A stretch of DNA of 64,000 bases from Diogma glabrata (GCA_963693315.1 OY856188.1:201749602-201813601); one strand, 5' to 3'. Shown: positions 35,941 to 46,862, counted from the stretch's first letter. The notes: a model not told the origin generated them from the letters alone. Program-made: numbers and translations.

Positions 35941-38900
35941 TTACACAAATTTAGGCCTTTTGTATCCAAACGGTACGGAACTATGGTCTTTCAGAAATCG
36001 ACGTTTTTCTGATTTCGGTTGGTATCTTTTTGTTTCAGTTACTGTATGAACCTCATGATCTTTAGTTCTTTTAATATTTTGTGAAACCACAGCGATATTT
36101 TCCCAATCTTGCGGATGAAGAACAGCATGTTTAATCGTTTCAAAATTTATTAGTTTGGATGTTGTATGGTTTAAATTTATGCCTTTAACTTTACAAACAA
36201 GCTTTTCTGAGTTATCTTTAGTCGAAAAAACTTTAAACGCGTAATTTTTTGGTCCACCACTAACAAATTCAGATATATAGCTGCCGAGGCCATAACATTC
36301 TAGTTCATCGGTCATATCACCAATACGTTCTCCTAGAGGTGGGTCATATTCTCCTTCTTGACTTATATAAATGATTGAGTCCGTATCGTAATACAAAACT
36401 CTGTGACCGATCTTTTCTAGATAGCTGTAAAGATGAAGTCGAGCCTGTGCTGTTGTGTAAGCAGCTATACACACATTGATTGTTGATAGAGAATTTACCG
36501 CTTCTTCTTTATACTGCCAGCTCACAATTATAACTTCCTCGTTAATAGGTAGTATTTGACAAACTTCTATTGAAGGATTTGTTAGTAAGTCATTCAAAAC
36601 AAACGGTTGGTTAACAATAGTTGTTTGTTGTTGGTTTTCTCGCTGACCAAATTTTCCCCAAAAAGAATTTAAAATTAATTTTGCAAAAGACCTTAATCCA
36701 GGATTATTGTTGATATTTTTAAATTCCAATTGAACTTCTTCTGAACTTAAAAAGGAATCAATATACTTTTGTTTTTCCAATTCTGTTTGATATTTAGACG
36801 GAAAACCTGAAGATTCCTGTTTAATTTTTATAAACTTATTCATCATTTCCGTGAAGAGTCCTTGTTCTTTCTTTTCCTTGTTATATTGCGTAATCTCGTA
36901 TTCCCAGATTTCGTAAATGTGTAAAATTTTGTAGTTTTTTTTGAGAGCCTGTAAAACTTCGTCAATCACCCATGTTCCAGTTAATGCCCTTTCATCGTTA
37001 GAATGTAAACAAAATGCACTTTGATTTTTTTGATCTCCGCAGCTTTGGCAGAGTGAGAACATCAATTTGTTATTTTGTTTTTGCGGTAAAACTGGATGAA
37101 ATAGGTTTTCTGGTGGTAATATTTTACATTTAATCAACCCATTCGTTTTTTGTAAATCAATTCCAGAACACACAGAATTTCCAACATGTACTTTAGGGTG
37201 TTTAACAGGAAATTTGCCATATTTACAGACCCCCGGGTACATCGAGCAGACGTCTATGTATTTAATTTTCTCCCCGTTTTTACACTTATAATGAGTGTAG
37301 ACATTGCCTGTTCTTCCACCATAGAATGCATCCCGAGGGTTTAGTGGTGCAGTAAAAATTATTGGGTGGTTTTTTAAGTAAAACATATTTTTGTTTGTTT
37401 TCATTTGTTCGCGAAATGCGCATTCCCACATTTCGATTACTTTATATCCAAGGGATTTTAAGTACTCATTTTTGGCCAGCGTTCTTTCATACCTTTGATT
37501 TAAAGTATCGTTAGAATCATTATACAAGGATACATCTCTTTTATGGATTAGGCACTTCGGATGACCATGGTAAAAACAACCTAGAAAGTTAATAAAAATT
37601 AATAATGTGTTATAGCGTGTTTTGAATTTTAATTTTGTTTTATTACCTTGAAACTCAAAAACTTCCTTAGTGCTGTCACAAAATGCATCAACTTTGACAC
37701 CGCCAATCACTTTTTCTCTCCCGTTAGCAGCATATTGAAATTTAATTTTTCGGGTGTCCTGCTCCCATACAAGCCACTGTAGAGCAATTTCGGATTGATT
37801 GTCGACTAGTCTGTAACCATGTCGTGGAATTATACCTATCGTGTTCAAACACAGAAAGTTTCGTCTGAACACTAGGTTACAGGCTGAGGCTATTGTTGCT
37901 GCTTCTAAAAACGGTTCAATGTTGCATTCTTGTAAAAATATTCTTCTGAAGCTTAAACAAGCTTCAGTCAAAATCTTCACATCATTGCTACAGTATTCAA
38001 CTATTTCTTTTCGCATGTTGAATTCGCAATTTTTATTTTCAGTGTACCATTTATGAAACTCATTTCTCTCATCTTCTTTCATTGAATCGGGGGTGAAATA
38101 TTTCATAGGCGGTAAAGAACCTATATAATTTTCATTTTCCAGTTTATTAAATAAATGCGGAAAAAACCCCTTTTTTAATTTTGTAGATAAGTTAAAGGCT
38201 TTTGGCAATTTTGCTAGGGCCATCGGGAAAAAATTAAGTGAATCGATAAATTTGACATTGTTGATCATCATCAAAATAATTTTCGTTCCTCTCATTATTA
38301 GTTTGGGTTCCACATTCGTTTTGTTTAAAACATAGTTTAAAATAAACTGATGATCAAACGCTTGTCCGTTATGAGCTACGACAATTATTTCACGGAATTC
38401 TGCGCTTAATTTCAAAATGTGATTCATCATTTTTTCGATTACATGATTTTCTTCAAAAATTATTTGTCTAAATTTACACTTTTGACAAAAAACTAGAGAT
38501 TCATCGTCAATACAGTTGTCACATCTTTGCTGTAAAACACACAAATTAGGGATATGCTGTCTTAGTTGTGTATCAATATTTTTTTCCTGTCTTGTCTCTA
38601 AATCGTAGAATACATATATGCAGTTTTTAAAATTTTTCTGTTTTTTATCTTGCTGAATGAAGCAAAGATGATCCGAAGGTACATGTTGATGACAAATTTT
38701 ACAAAAATATTCATTACAAAAATGCTGTCTTTCTGTTTTGTAAACGTGCAAACAATTTAAACACTTTTTCACTGTATCACAAATACTTTTTGAGTTACAT
38801 GATGAGGCTCGATGAAAATCAAAACATTTTTCCCCTCTAAATGTTCTATTACAGATATTGCATTTAACATTTGTACCATTCTTTGGGCATTGTGTTGAAT

Positions 38901-39893
38901 TACGACAACATGGACAAGTTTTTGAACATCTGTGTTCATTTTTGTGCCAAAATGGAACGTGACAACTTTCGCAATAATAATCTGTACAAAAAGCAGCAGT
39001 GAGTGATCCAATCACATTAAAATGATTTTCATGGTATAACAAATTTAGGTTTTTTACATCTTTTGTGGTATTTCCCTCAAATATCACAATTCGACCCCTA
39101 GTGTTATATTGGTAGACAACAATTTTGTAATTTGTCAAATAATTTTGAAATTTTGTTAATTCATGTATTCCACACCCCTGTTGTGGAATAATTACGCCTG
39201 CTTTTTGGATTAGCTCTTTAGCTTTAATTGCTTGAATTTTCCCGACATCATGTAAAATGTGTCTAAAATTGACCTCTTTATCAATTTTTGCAATGCACAC
39301 TACTAGGGCACGGGGTAAGCATAAGTTATCTTTATTTTTTATTGTTATTATACCACGGCGTTGTTTGCATTCTTCAGCAAAATTGTAAAATTGTTTTTTC
39401 CTACCTTTACCATAAGGTAAACTGATATATGTTGCGGTCAAACAAAATTTGTCTGTACTTAAACCTGTAAAGTAAAAGTGAAAAAGTAAAAAATGTTCAG
39501 CATTTTCATTTAAAAGTACTCACCCTCGGAATTGCTTTGAAAAACCTTTGAAATCACATCCCAAATATGCTGAAACGTCAGTCCACCTGCTGTTTGAAAG
39601 TTTATCCATGCAGGGCCACGATGCTCGAAGCTTTCACCACAAAATGTCATTCCAATTTTGTCGCTTGGGCTAACTTCTTTTGTAATATATTTGACAATAT
39701 CGTGGAGTGCCCCTTTAATCCAAGTAATTGGATCAATATAGCTTGGTACAGGTTTTATCGAAAATTTAGTTTCGCGTCTGCGCAAGTTAAACTTCTGCAT
39801 ATTTTTCCCCGTTTCGGAATCGATTAAAAATCGCTCTTCTTCCACTTCTTCCCCAGAAGTTATAAACCTTTTCATTAGAAGTTTTTTTGCCAT
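35941..39893 (-). CDS. POLB: Protein-primed DNA polymerase B, three exons
   Basis: Exons: 39893-39524, 39464-37647, 37580-35941, giving 1,275 aa. Intron 1 (59 nt) has GTGAGT...TTTACAG ends and restores the frame between a Met-started exon and the main ORF, whose own start would only be TTG. Intron 2 (66 nt, GTAATA...TTTCTAG) is in frame and splits the conserved FEFQ/GCFYHGH motif. Domains: an OTU-like region (DNLCLPRAL, Cys172; NHFNVI, His271), a Cys/His zinc-finger cluster at 282-391, exonuclease motifs DLE (411-413), HNGQAFD (to 494) and YCSND (614-618), then polymerase motifs DVCSMYP (Asp839), NSFWGKFG (about 1035) and YYDTDS (1126-1131). It replicates the linear element using a terminal protein primer. 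A TATA box (TATAAAAG, complement near 39948-39955) lies about 57 bp upstream. Confidence 0.93.
37581..37646 (-). other. Polymerase intron 2, 66 nt, in frame
   Basis: The donor is GTAATA and the acceptor ends TTTCTAG. The 66 nt contain no stop, so the ORF reads through. The extra 22 residues interrupt an otherwise universal FEFxGCxxHG motif of Polinton-type polymerases, which marks the stretch as an intron rather than an insertion. Confidence 0.8.
39465..39523 (-). other. Polymerase intron 1, 59 nt
   Basis: The donor is GTGAGTACT and the acceptor is a pyrimidine-rich tract ending TTTACAG. Removing it joins a 370-nt first exon to the main frame in the correct phase (1). Without splicing the first exon ends at a stop five codons beyond the donor (39510-39512). 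Confidence 0.85.
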
Positions 39894-39947
39894 GTTTTAA
39901 TGTTGAATCACAAAACTAATACAATATAAATTTTCTAGCATGATAGG

Positions 39948-39955
39948 CTTTTATA
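39948..39955 (-). promoter_or_regulatory. TATA box of the polymerase gene
   Basis: On the minus strand AAGTATAAAAGCC lies about 57 bp before the polymerase ATG (39893). Confidence 0.5.
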
Positions 39956-40240
39956 CTTAATTTGTCATCATATTGTTTTTGTATTACTTCAATACTCTAA
40001 ATCGGAGAGTAAAGCAAATTTTCATCAAGATCTTTTAATTTATCTAAATTTTCATCGCCATAATTTACAAAATGTGAATAAATTATCACGAACAAAGCAA
40101 AATAAAAAATGATTTTTCAATTTGTTTTTGATGATGGAAAAAGAAGAATAAAGAATAAATAATAAGTTAAGCTAAGTTAAGATATAATAAGTTGATTAAT
40201 GTACAAGATAAATTTTCATCGAGATTATTTTTTAATATAC

Positions 40241-40763
40241 GTTTTTTCTCGTATGCATACAGAAAAGCATCAAGAATTGCATTTAATTTATCTATTGTAA
40301 ACGTTATTATTTGACGTCTTTAAGTTTTCTTTGGGTGATTTTAGTTTTGTTGTATTTTGTTTTTTATTTGTTTAAACTTACAAATAAATAAAGCAAATCT
40401 ACTTCAAGGTAGTATAATGAACTTGGATAGAAGATAAATAGAAAAATAAATAATTTAATTTATTGTTATTGTTGCGTTTTTTCTCATATGCATAATTTTT
40501 TAAATTTTTTATTAATTTTAAACAACAGAAAAGCATCAAGAATTGCATTTAATTTATCTGTTGAAAACGAAGAAGATTATGTGCTAGATGGGAAAAATTT
40601 TTATTATTTGCCGTCTTTAAGTTTTCTTTGGGCGATTTTAGTTTTGTTGTATTTTGTTTTTTATTTGTTTAAACTTACAAATAAATAAAGCAAGTCTACT
40701 TCAAGGTAGTCTAATGAACTGGGATAGAATATAAATAGAAAAATAAATAATTTAATTTATTGT
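40241..40763 (+). repeat. Tandem duplication of a small membrane-protein gene
   Basis: Copy 1 (40241-40472) and copy 2 (40475-40763) share long blocks such as GAAAAGCATCAAGAATTGCA and CTTTAAGTTTTCTTTGGG plus downstream DNA up to TTTAATTTATTGTTA. Copy 1 lacks two segments (about 33 and 30 bp) that are coding in copy 2 and is out of frame. Confidence 0.85.
40488..40688 (+). CDS. Single-pass membrane microprotein
   Basis: This is a 66-aa protein. The N-terminal part is polar (VENEEDYVLDGKNFYYLP). A strongly hydrophobic segment, FLWAILVLLYFVFYLF, at about 47-62 is followed by Lys residues. This is the layout of a small type I/III membrane protein or viroporin-like accessory. There is no homologue I can name. 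The upstream copy of the gene (40241-40472) is broken, with a stop after about 15 codons. Expression is unproven. Support comes from the coding-size differences between the copies. Confidence 0.45.
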   Translation: MHNFLNFLLILNNRKASRIAFNLSVENEEDYVLDGKNFYYLPSLSFLWAILVLLYFVFYLFKLTNK

Positions 40764-40870
40764 TAATTGATTATGAGTTTTTCTTTGTTGTCTTGTTGTG
40801 TTTTGTTATTTTATTTGTTTTTGTGAAACAATATATTTTTCCCCCCACTAACTTTTAAGCATCGTAAATT

Positions 40871-40880
40871 GGTATAAATA
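40871..40880 (+). promoter_or_regulatory. TATA box of the right-end gene
   Basis: GTATAAATAT lies about 50-60 bp before the ATG at 40931 and is followed by a CAATTGTAATCAACAATTG inverted repeat (about 40885-40903). Confidence 0.5.
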
Positions 40881-40930
40881 TCAAGCAATTGTAATCAACA
40901 ATTGTAGTCTAACATAGTTATTTGATAAAC

Positions 40931-41416
40931 ATGGAAAGTTCAACAGACAGCTTTTTAAACGAATACCTAGTAACTTCCGATTGTCAAGCGGCTCCACCTC
41001 TCAAAAGAAAGCGCTTACATCATCAAACACAGCAACAACAACAGATACTACAACAACAGCAACAGCAACAACAACAACAGCAACAACAGCAACAACATCA
41101 AATGACCAGAAAACAAATTTTTCTGGCAAAATGTTCAAGCGCAGCAAAGGAGAAATCAAAACCATTTATGAAGATAGCGGAATTGCAGGAAAACCACGCA
41201 TACAAATTATGCACAATTCGAAAAATCGACACAAAATTTGGGAAAAAGTGGATTTTCGAAACCGGAGATGTATTATTATTCGCACCAAATAAATTCAATG
41301 AATTATTTAACGAGGAAGATTATACAGCATTAGTTATGGAGGAAAATTTCTACCTCATAAAAACCCCTCAAAACGGTTTAACACTCTTAGAAGGTGAAAA
41401 TAAGAACATTAATTAA
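40931..41416 (+). CDS. Probable OB-fold ssDNA-binding protein with polyglutamine tract
   Basis: This is a 161-aa protein. The N terminus is short and acidic, then come KRKR and a glutamine tract encoded by mixed CAA/CAG codons (DNA about 41015-41100). The C-terminal half reads FMKIAELQENHAYKLCTIRK, then TKFGKKWIFETGDVLLFAPN and LFNEEDYTALVM. The pattern 'I.eL..n..Y.v....i.TkfG.k...e....lF.P..' resembles a small OB-fold module found in arthropod transposon/virus proteins (from memory). A role in coating displaced strands during protein-primed replication is inferred. The earlier in-frame TTG is not needed as a start. AATAAA at 41448-41453 precedes the right TIR. Confidence 0.6.
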   Translation: MESSTDSFLNEYLVTSDCQAAPPLKRKRLHHQTQQQQQILQQQQQQQQQQQQQQQHQMTRKQIFLAKCSSAAKEKSKPFMKIAELQENHAYKLCTIRKIDTKFGKKWIFETGDVLLFAPNKFNELFNEEDYTALVMEENFYLIKTPQNGLTLLEGENKNIN

Positions 41417-41465
41417 ATTTTATTTAAGTTTTAATTTTAAGACAAAAAATAAAACAAGAAATTAA

Positions 41466-41955
41466 ATTTTAGTTTTAGAGCAAAAAATGTAAAAAAGAAA
41501 AAATGAATAAAAACACGTGACAAATTGTTTTATCTGTCATTTGTACCATTATTTTATTGTTTTAATTTTAAATTTGAACTCACATTTGAACTAACCTAGT
41601 CTATCTGACATGCTTCCTAGGCCTTTAGCAACAACAATAAACCCACAATAACAACAAACAACAATTAACCACTAACCTACACTTTAAATCGAGAAATTAC
41701 CAATACAGACAACCAGAACTAGGTCAAATACTAACCTAGTTTACCTGACAACCTTCCAAGGCCTTTAGCAACCGGCTTGGGACACACACAACAACAACAA
41801 ACCACAATAAACCAATAACCTACATTCTAATTCCAATACAGGAAACTAAAACTAGGTCAAATATTAACCTAGTCTACTATATAAGGTCGTAGCCTTTCAT
41901 GGCAATTATAAAAACAGGTTTTGGTTCCCCATGCTCAACTCCCGGGAGCTCTACT
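41466..41955 (-). repeat. Polinton right terminal inverted repeat
   Basis: This 490-bp segment is an inverted copy of 27247-27733 with the same internal direct repeats and palindromes. Differences are confined to a few bases in A/T runs near the inner edge. Both repeats contain the same CCCGGGAG-rich outer tip. Confidence 0.95.
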
Positions 41956-41961
41956 ATCGTG

Positions 41962-42612
41962 ATATACTTTATGTTTGCTTGATTTTTGTTGGAAAAAGTT
42001 GATGGCAAATAAACAAAAACATAATCGATTTGCAAAGATTGACATGATTTTACGAGTTTTAAGATGTTTTTTAACGGTAAACTTTATACATTGGAACATA
42101 TTGTATTGTAACGTAACTTAAAACTATTTAACAAAATTTACAGATATATTTGATGATCTTAATTTTGTTTTTGATTTCGGCAACGTGGTTGGTGGTTATG
42201 TTGTAATATGTGCACCCGATCACCTCAACTAATATTTAGCATACATAGACTTATGTAAAATCGTTTTTTTGTTCGTTTGTTTTCCTCTCTTTGTCTGTCT
42301 GAGAAACAGTTATGATTCAAAATTATACAATTAGTGCGAGTTTTTTTTTTAAATCTATAAGAAAAAACCCTACCACAAAAAATAATAGTTTCTCCCTCTC
42401 TGCGACTGTATAAAAAGAAATGAAAAACCACTGACATTTTGGTTTTTATCATAACCAAACATATAAGTTTTGATATTTTATCAATGAAAAATAAATTTGT
42501 CCATAATGAAAAAAGTTTGAGAGCAAATTTTTATAATATACTTTGAAAATATTTACATAACTTAAATATTTCTCTGTGTCGTTAGAAAATATTGCTTGTC
42601 CTTTATAAAATA
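41962..42612. other. AT-rich non-coding DNA
   Basis: This is flanking DNA to the right of the Polinton target duplication. No gene is supported. Confidence 0.6.
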
Positions 42613-43610
42613 CTAGCAGGACCCGGCGTGCTTTGCTACGCTTATGAATAAAGCTTTTGCGCAGACATTTTGTTGACGTAGGAGCAATGGTTTCAAAAAG
42701 TGGTAATGAAAAATGATAGCATATAATTTTTAATATTTCTTTTTCAAAATATGAATGAAAAATAATCAGTACTCTAGCTGATCAGTTCGGATATATGAAA
42801 AATTAGCGATCACATAAGTTTTCAAGTAAGCAATCAAAAAATTTAAATGACTTGTTGAATTAGTAGAGGTGCGTTATCTCTATATAAAACATTATGCAGA
42901 ACAAAAATTCACGAATATTCACAGTGCTCATGCATTGTATTTGTTCCCGACACGAAACACACAAAAACTGTTCTAAAGAAGTTCTTCTGAGAGAACATGA
43001 AAAATGCAAGTAAGAATTACTTTGATCTTGATCACTCAAAATATCTCTCAAACTTTTATTTTTTACGCCAAAAAGTGTAAAAGTTTTGTTTATTTAACAT
43101 TATGCCCGTCGCATATTGCCGCTATCTCATAAGAAAGGGAATTCAGATAAACTCGTTATGAAAATATTCAATTTACATTGTATCATTTTTATTGCAACTT
43201 ATTTATTTTAATATGGAAAAAATTTCAAAATCTCGTTTTAATTCTATTTATTTATTTAAATATTTGTGAGTACACTATATTTTTTATTTTTCCGTCTAGT
43301 GCGTACAATAAATCAGAAGGTTCTCCTAACGCGTCAGCCAGACATAGTTGTCCATGTGAGAAGCACGGATTCTCCAAATCTAGTCCACATACTTGCAGTA
43401 ATTGTCCTTGTGCTCTGTTGACCGTCATTGCAAAAGCGATTTGCACTGGAAACTAAACGTTTGAATTCAAATGCCATATCTATTACGATCATTGGAATAC
43501 GTGACCACACTACATCTTCCCCTTCAAATTTTCCATTTAAAATCGTAGCGTCAAAGGCATTGCTCATCATCTTTTTCACCCAAAATTTCAAAAAAATTAG
43601 TGCAAGTTAA
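42613..43610 (-). mobile_element. Helitron 3' end with helicase remnant
   Basis: On the minus strand the fragment ends in a short hairpin (GCGTAGCAAAGCACGC) followed by GGGTCCTGCTAG and then T. This is the hairpin-plus-CTRR terminus characteristic of Helitrons. About 640 bp upstream lies the C-terminal helicase remnant. The element is truncated on its 5' side near 43610, next to an older dispersed repeat. Confidence 0.75.
43252..43591 (-). pseudogene. Helitron PIF1-like helicase C terminus
   Basis: Two overlapping minus-strand frames give KKMMSNAFDATILNGKFEGE plus DVVWSRIP...FEFKRL, then in another frame QIAFAMTVNRAQGQ, VCGLDLENPCFSHGQLCLA and YALDGKIKNIVY. These are the last helicase motifs (V-VI) of Helitron RepHel proteins. 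A frameshift separates the two parts, and only about 110 residues survive. Confidence 0.8.
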
Positions 43611-43615
43611 AAATA

Positions 43616-44265
43616 TTTGACATATTTGGAATTACAGTATGTCTCACAACAACACATAAAACCTTTTCAGACCTAGGTTCCACAACATCATGCTTTTTAA
43701 GATGTTGATGGACGCAAATTTTTTTTTTCGTTTTTTATACTCTTCTTAAAGAATTGAAAACTAAATAATAAACCGTTTCACATAATAATGTATGACATAG
43801 GGCAATATTTCATGATAGGATGGAGGAAACAAAAATAAAATACATTTTTTTAAAATTTGCAGGAACAAAGCTAAAATTGGGTTACTAATTATCCTAGTGC
43901 TAGAAGCATATACCAAGATCATGTAACGCATTGTTTTCCTCAATTCAGCATATATAATAGTTATATGAAAGCTCATTTCTTCGAGCAAGCACAAAAGTTC
44001 ATTCTTAAAAAAAAAATATAAAAAAATTGCGTCCATCAACACCTTAGAAGCATATCAAAGAATATTCCATAACTAAGACTAAGTTGGCTATTGTGGATTG
44101 AAATCCGCCTGCACCCTTAAATATCACTTATCCCCTTATATCAGTGACATCTTACTACCATTGCCAGTGATATACGATATCTTACGTTAACTGATTTACC
44201 AATAGCAGGTACTAAAGTACGCGGGGTGGTCACACCCATAGATCCAAAATTTAAAATTGTACATT
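43616..44265. repeat. Dispersed repeat, copy B
   Basis: This is homologous to 8430-9030 in the same orientation (landmarks CACAACAACACATAAAA, ATTTCTTCGAGCAAGC, GTACGCGGGG). It starts where the Helitron helicase homology stops, so it was either inserted into the Helitron or belongs to an internal Helitron segment. Confidence 0.6.
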
Positions 44266-44829
44266 TGTTCCCGAACATATTCATTGTTACCGTTTGTAAA
44301 TCACTATTGCAAACGTGTTGCTGGCTAAGTGCCACCATTTTTAATTAGTTTGTTCATCATGATTACCATCCGTGTTTGATTATACATAAGCCATGCTTCT
44401 TTGTATAGTATTTGTGCGAATTCCATTTCGTAATTTTGAGCTTTAAATCGATATAGTCGATATCATCAACTATCTTCTCTTAGTTTTAGAAACATGTATT
44501 ACATACAATTGCAAACCAACAACATATTTGGTGTAGATAAAAAAATTTTAAGATCATGATGTGTTAAATTCCAATATATAATATTTTGATTTTAATATAT
44601 AAATGTAATTGTTTGTCAAATTATATTTTCATTTTTCAATTTCATAAAATTATGTTCACTGTAAAAAAACATTGATCAAAGCAACCTAAGGGTATAAAAC
44701 GATATTTAAATAAAAACTCAATTAAAATAATTGAGCTAATATCCATAAAATACTTTAATTAAAAGCTAACCAATATTATGGACTTCGTAGTTCTAATAAT
44801 AAAAATATTAAAGCAGGCAGTAGTATCCC
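44266..44829. other. AT-rich non-coding DNA
   Basis: No gene or repeat structure is recognised. Confidence 0.5.
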
Positions 44830-46415
44830 AACAAACATAAATTCTGTTGTACGAGAAAAAGTAAAAAAAATTTTATCGGAAGTAACAAAGCGGAAGTTAG
44901 GATGCAGAACTGTTGTAAACCGTACTAAATGTGTATGTACCAAATTTCATCCAACTCGATTATCAAGTACAGAAGTTATTGAGCTTCCAAATAACAGGTG
45001 CTTGGAGGACCCCCTACCACTTTGTTCACTATCGCTAAAAAAACTAATCAGTTCCTTGCCATACATATTTGTATCTTTTTGCAAAGTGTAATCAAAATTA
45101 CTTAACGAACGAATGTTGTATGGTTCCAACAAACATTGAAACAATAAACAGGTGTTCGAGAGGACCCCACCACATATCCCAATATTGTCCAAAAACTAGT
45201 CAATTCTTTGTCAATAAAGTCTTTATCTTTTGTCAAAGTGCCATTAAAATTGATTAATGAATGAAGTCTGTATGCTCCCAACAAACTTTAAAAACCAAGT
45301 GTGAAAAGTCAGCAGTTGTATGGTAGATCCCCCGCCACTTTGATCAATGTGTCCCAAAAGATGATAATTATCTTCTTACACTAAGTGAAACCTTTCCATA
45401 AGTTTTATCATAATCACTTCATTATTGTAGGCTGTATTGTGCATAAAGATACTGAAAAAACTGCCAACAATTAAAAAAAAATTTTTTTACCGGAAGTAAA
45501 AAACCGGAAGTTGGGATGCAGAATTTTTGTATATCATACTAAATGCTTATGTACAAAGTTTCATCCAATTCGATGATCAGGTACAGATGCTATTGAGCTT
45601 TAAAAAAAAACAGGTGTATGGGACACCCCCCACCACTTTGTTCACTATCGCTCAAAAGCTAATCAGTTCTTTGCCATACATGTTTGCATTTTTTTCCAAA
45701 GTGTCATCAAAATTGGTTCACGAACGAATGCTGTGTGCTCCCAACAAACATTGAAAAAATGCTGACACAGTAAACAGGTGTTCGGGAGACCCCGTACCAC
45801 TTATCCCAATATTGTCCAAAAACTAATCAGTTCCTTGTCATTTAAGTTTCCATCTTTTTCCAAAGGGTCATCAGAATTGATTAATGAATGAAGTCTGTAT
45901 GCTCCCAACAAATTTTAAAAACAAAGTGTGAAAAGTCAGCATTTGTATGGTAGACCCCCCACCACTTTGATCAATGTGTCCCAAAACATGATAATTATCT
46001 TTTCACACTAATTGGAACCCTATTCCATAAGTTTCATCATAATCACTTCATTATTGTAGGCTGTAGTGTGCATAAAGGCACTGAAAAAAGTTCAAAAAAG
46101 TACAAAAAAAATTTTTTTAGCGGAAGTGAAAAACCGGAAGTTGGGATGCAGAACTATTTTAAACCGTACTACATACTCATGTACCAAGTTTCATCGGGTA
46201 CGCTTATCAGGTACAGAAGTTATAGAGCTTTCAAAAAAACGGGTGCTCCAGGGACCCCCCACCACTTTGTTCACTATCGCTCAAAAACTAATAAGTTCTT
46301 CGTAATACATGTTTGCGTCTTTTTCCAAAGTGTCATCAAAATTCGTTCACTAATGAATGTTTTATGCTCCCAACAAACATAAAAACTTTGTGGAGAAAAC
46401 CACCTGTTGTATGGT
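44830..46415. repeat. Higher-order satellite, about 620-bp unit
   Basis: The landmark CGGAAGTT(A/G)GGATGCAGAA occurs near 44891, 45507 and 46136 (spacing about 616 and 629 bp). Each unit contains about three related subunits marked by AGGTGnTCGGnGACCCCC-like or TATGGTAGATCCCCC-like starts, CACTTTGnTCA, and CCAACAAACnTTnAAA ends. The array resumes after the hAT at 48197-48424 and after the LINE at 49865-50030. Short open frames in it are artefacts. Confidence 0.8.
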
Positions 46416-46629
46416 CAGTGCCGTTACTACGGTACGGCCCACCCGGCCCTGGGCCGGGGGCCCACCATAAAACACTCATAAAAATATGAAAATGAACACT
46501 TCAAATAATAAATTTAAAAAACAACAATGCAATTTTTTTACTGGGCCCATGCCAATTTCAAAAATTCTTTTTTTGTAACTAAGTTGCAAAATCTACGCTT
46601 TTTCGTGCGTCATTTTAGTAATTAAATGA

Positions 46630-46862
46630 GCTTTATTTAAGCATTAATCTAGTACATTGGTCAGATTCATTAAAGTACTAATTGTAGTTGTTTAATATTT
46701 TATTAAAGCATTAATAATAATGGTTTAATGATACATTAAAGTATAAGTACTTTAATGAATCATTAAACCATTATTATTAATGCTTTAATAAACTATTAAA
46801 CAACTACAATTAGTACTTTAATGAATCTGACCAAATTTACTAGAGTAATGCTTAAATAAAGC
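46630..46862. repeat. Long fold-back (arms about 110 bp)
   Basis: The left arm, from GCTTTATTTAAGCATTA to about 46735, is repeated in inverse orientation up to 46862. Shared internal landmarks are GTACTAATTGTAGTTGTTTAAT and GCATTAATAATAATGGTTTAAT and their complements. Near-perfect pairing is predicted. Confidence 0.85.

Larger units (their letters stand above)
27247..41955. mobile_element. Complete Polinton/Maverick element
   Basis: The element is 14,709 bp, begins AGTAGAGCTCCCGGGAG and ends with the complement of that sequence. It is flanked by a perfect 6-bp target duplication ATCGTG (27241-27246 and 41956-41961), the length expected for Polinton integrases. It encodes the diagnostic set: packaging ATPase, adenain-like protease, major and minor capsid proteins, retroviral-type integrase and protein-primed DNA polymerase B. 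It also carries accessory genes. Core frames are almost all intact, so the insertion is young. Likely transcription units are left minus (27774-28480), capsid block plus (28595-34013), acidic protein minus, integrase plus, polymerase minus, and right-end plus genes. Confidence 0.97.

Noticed and set aside
39441..39464. Polymerase starting at the TTG of the large ORF
   Set aside because: Splice sites and phase join it to a Met-started upstream exon with family-typical sequence.
44947..46382. Several 60-104 aa frames in the satellite
   Set aside because: They recur with the satellite period and share no coding constraint.
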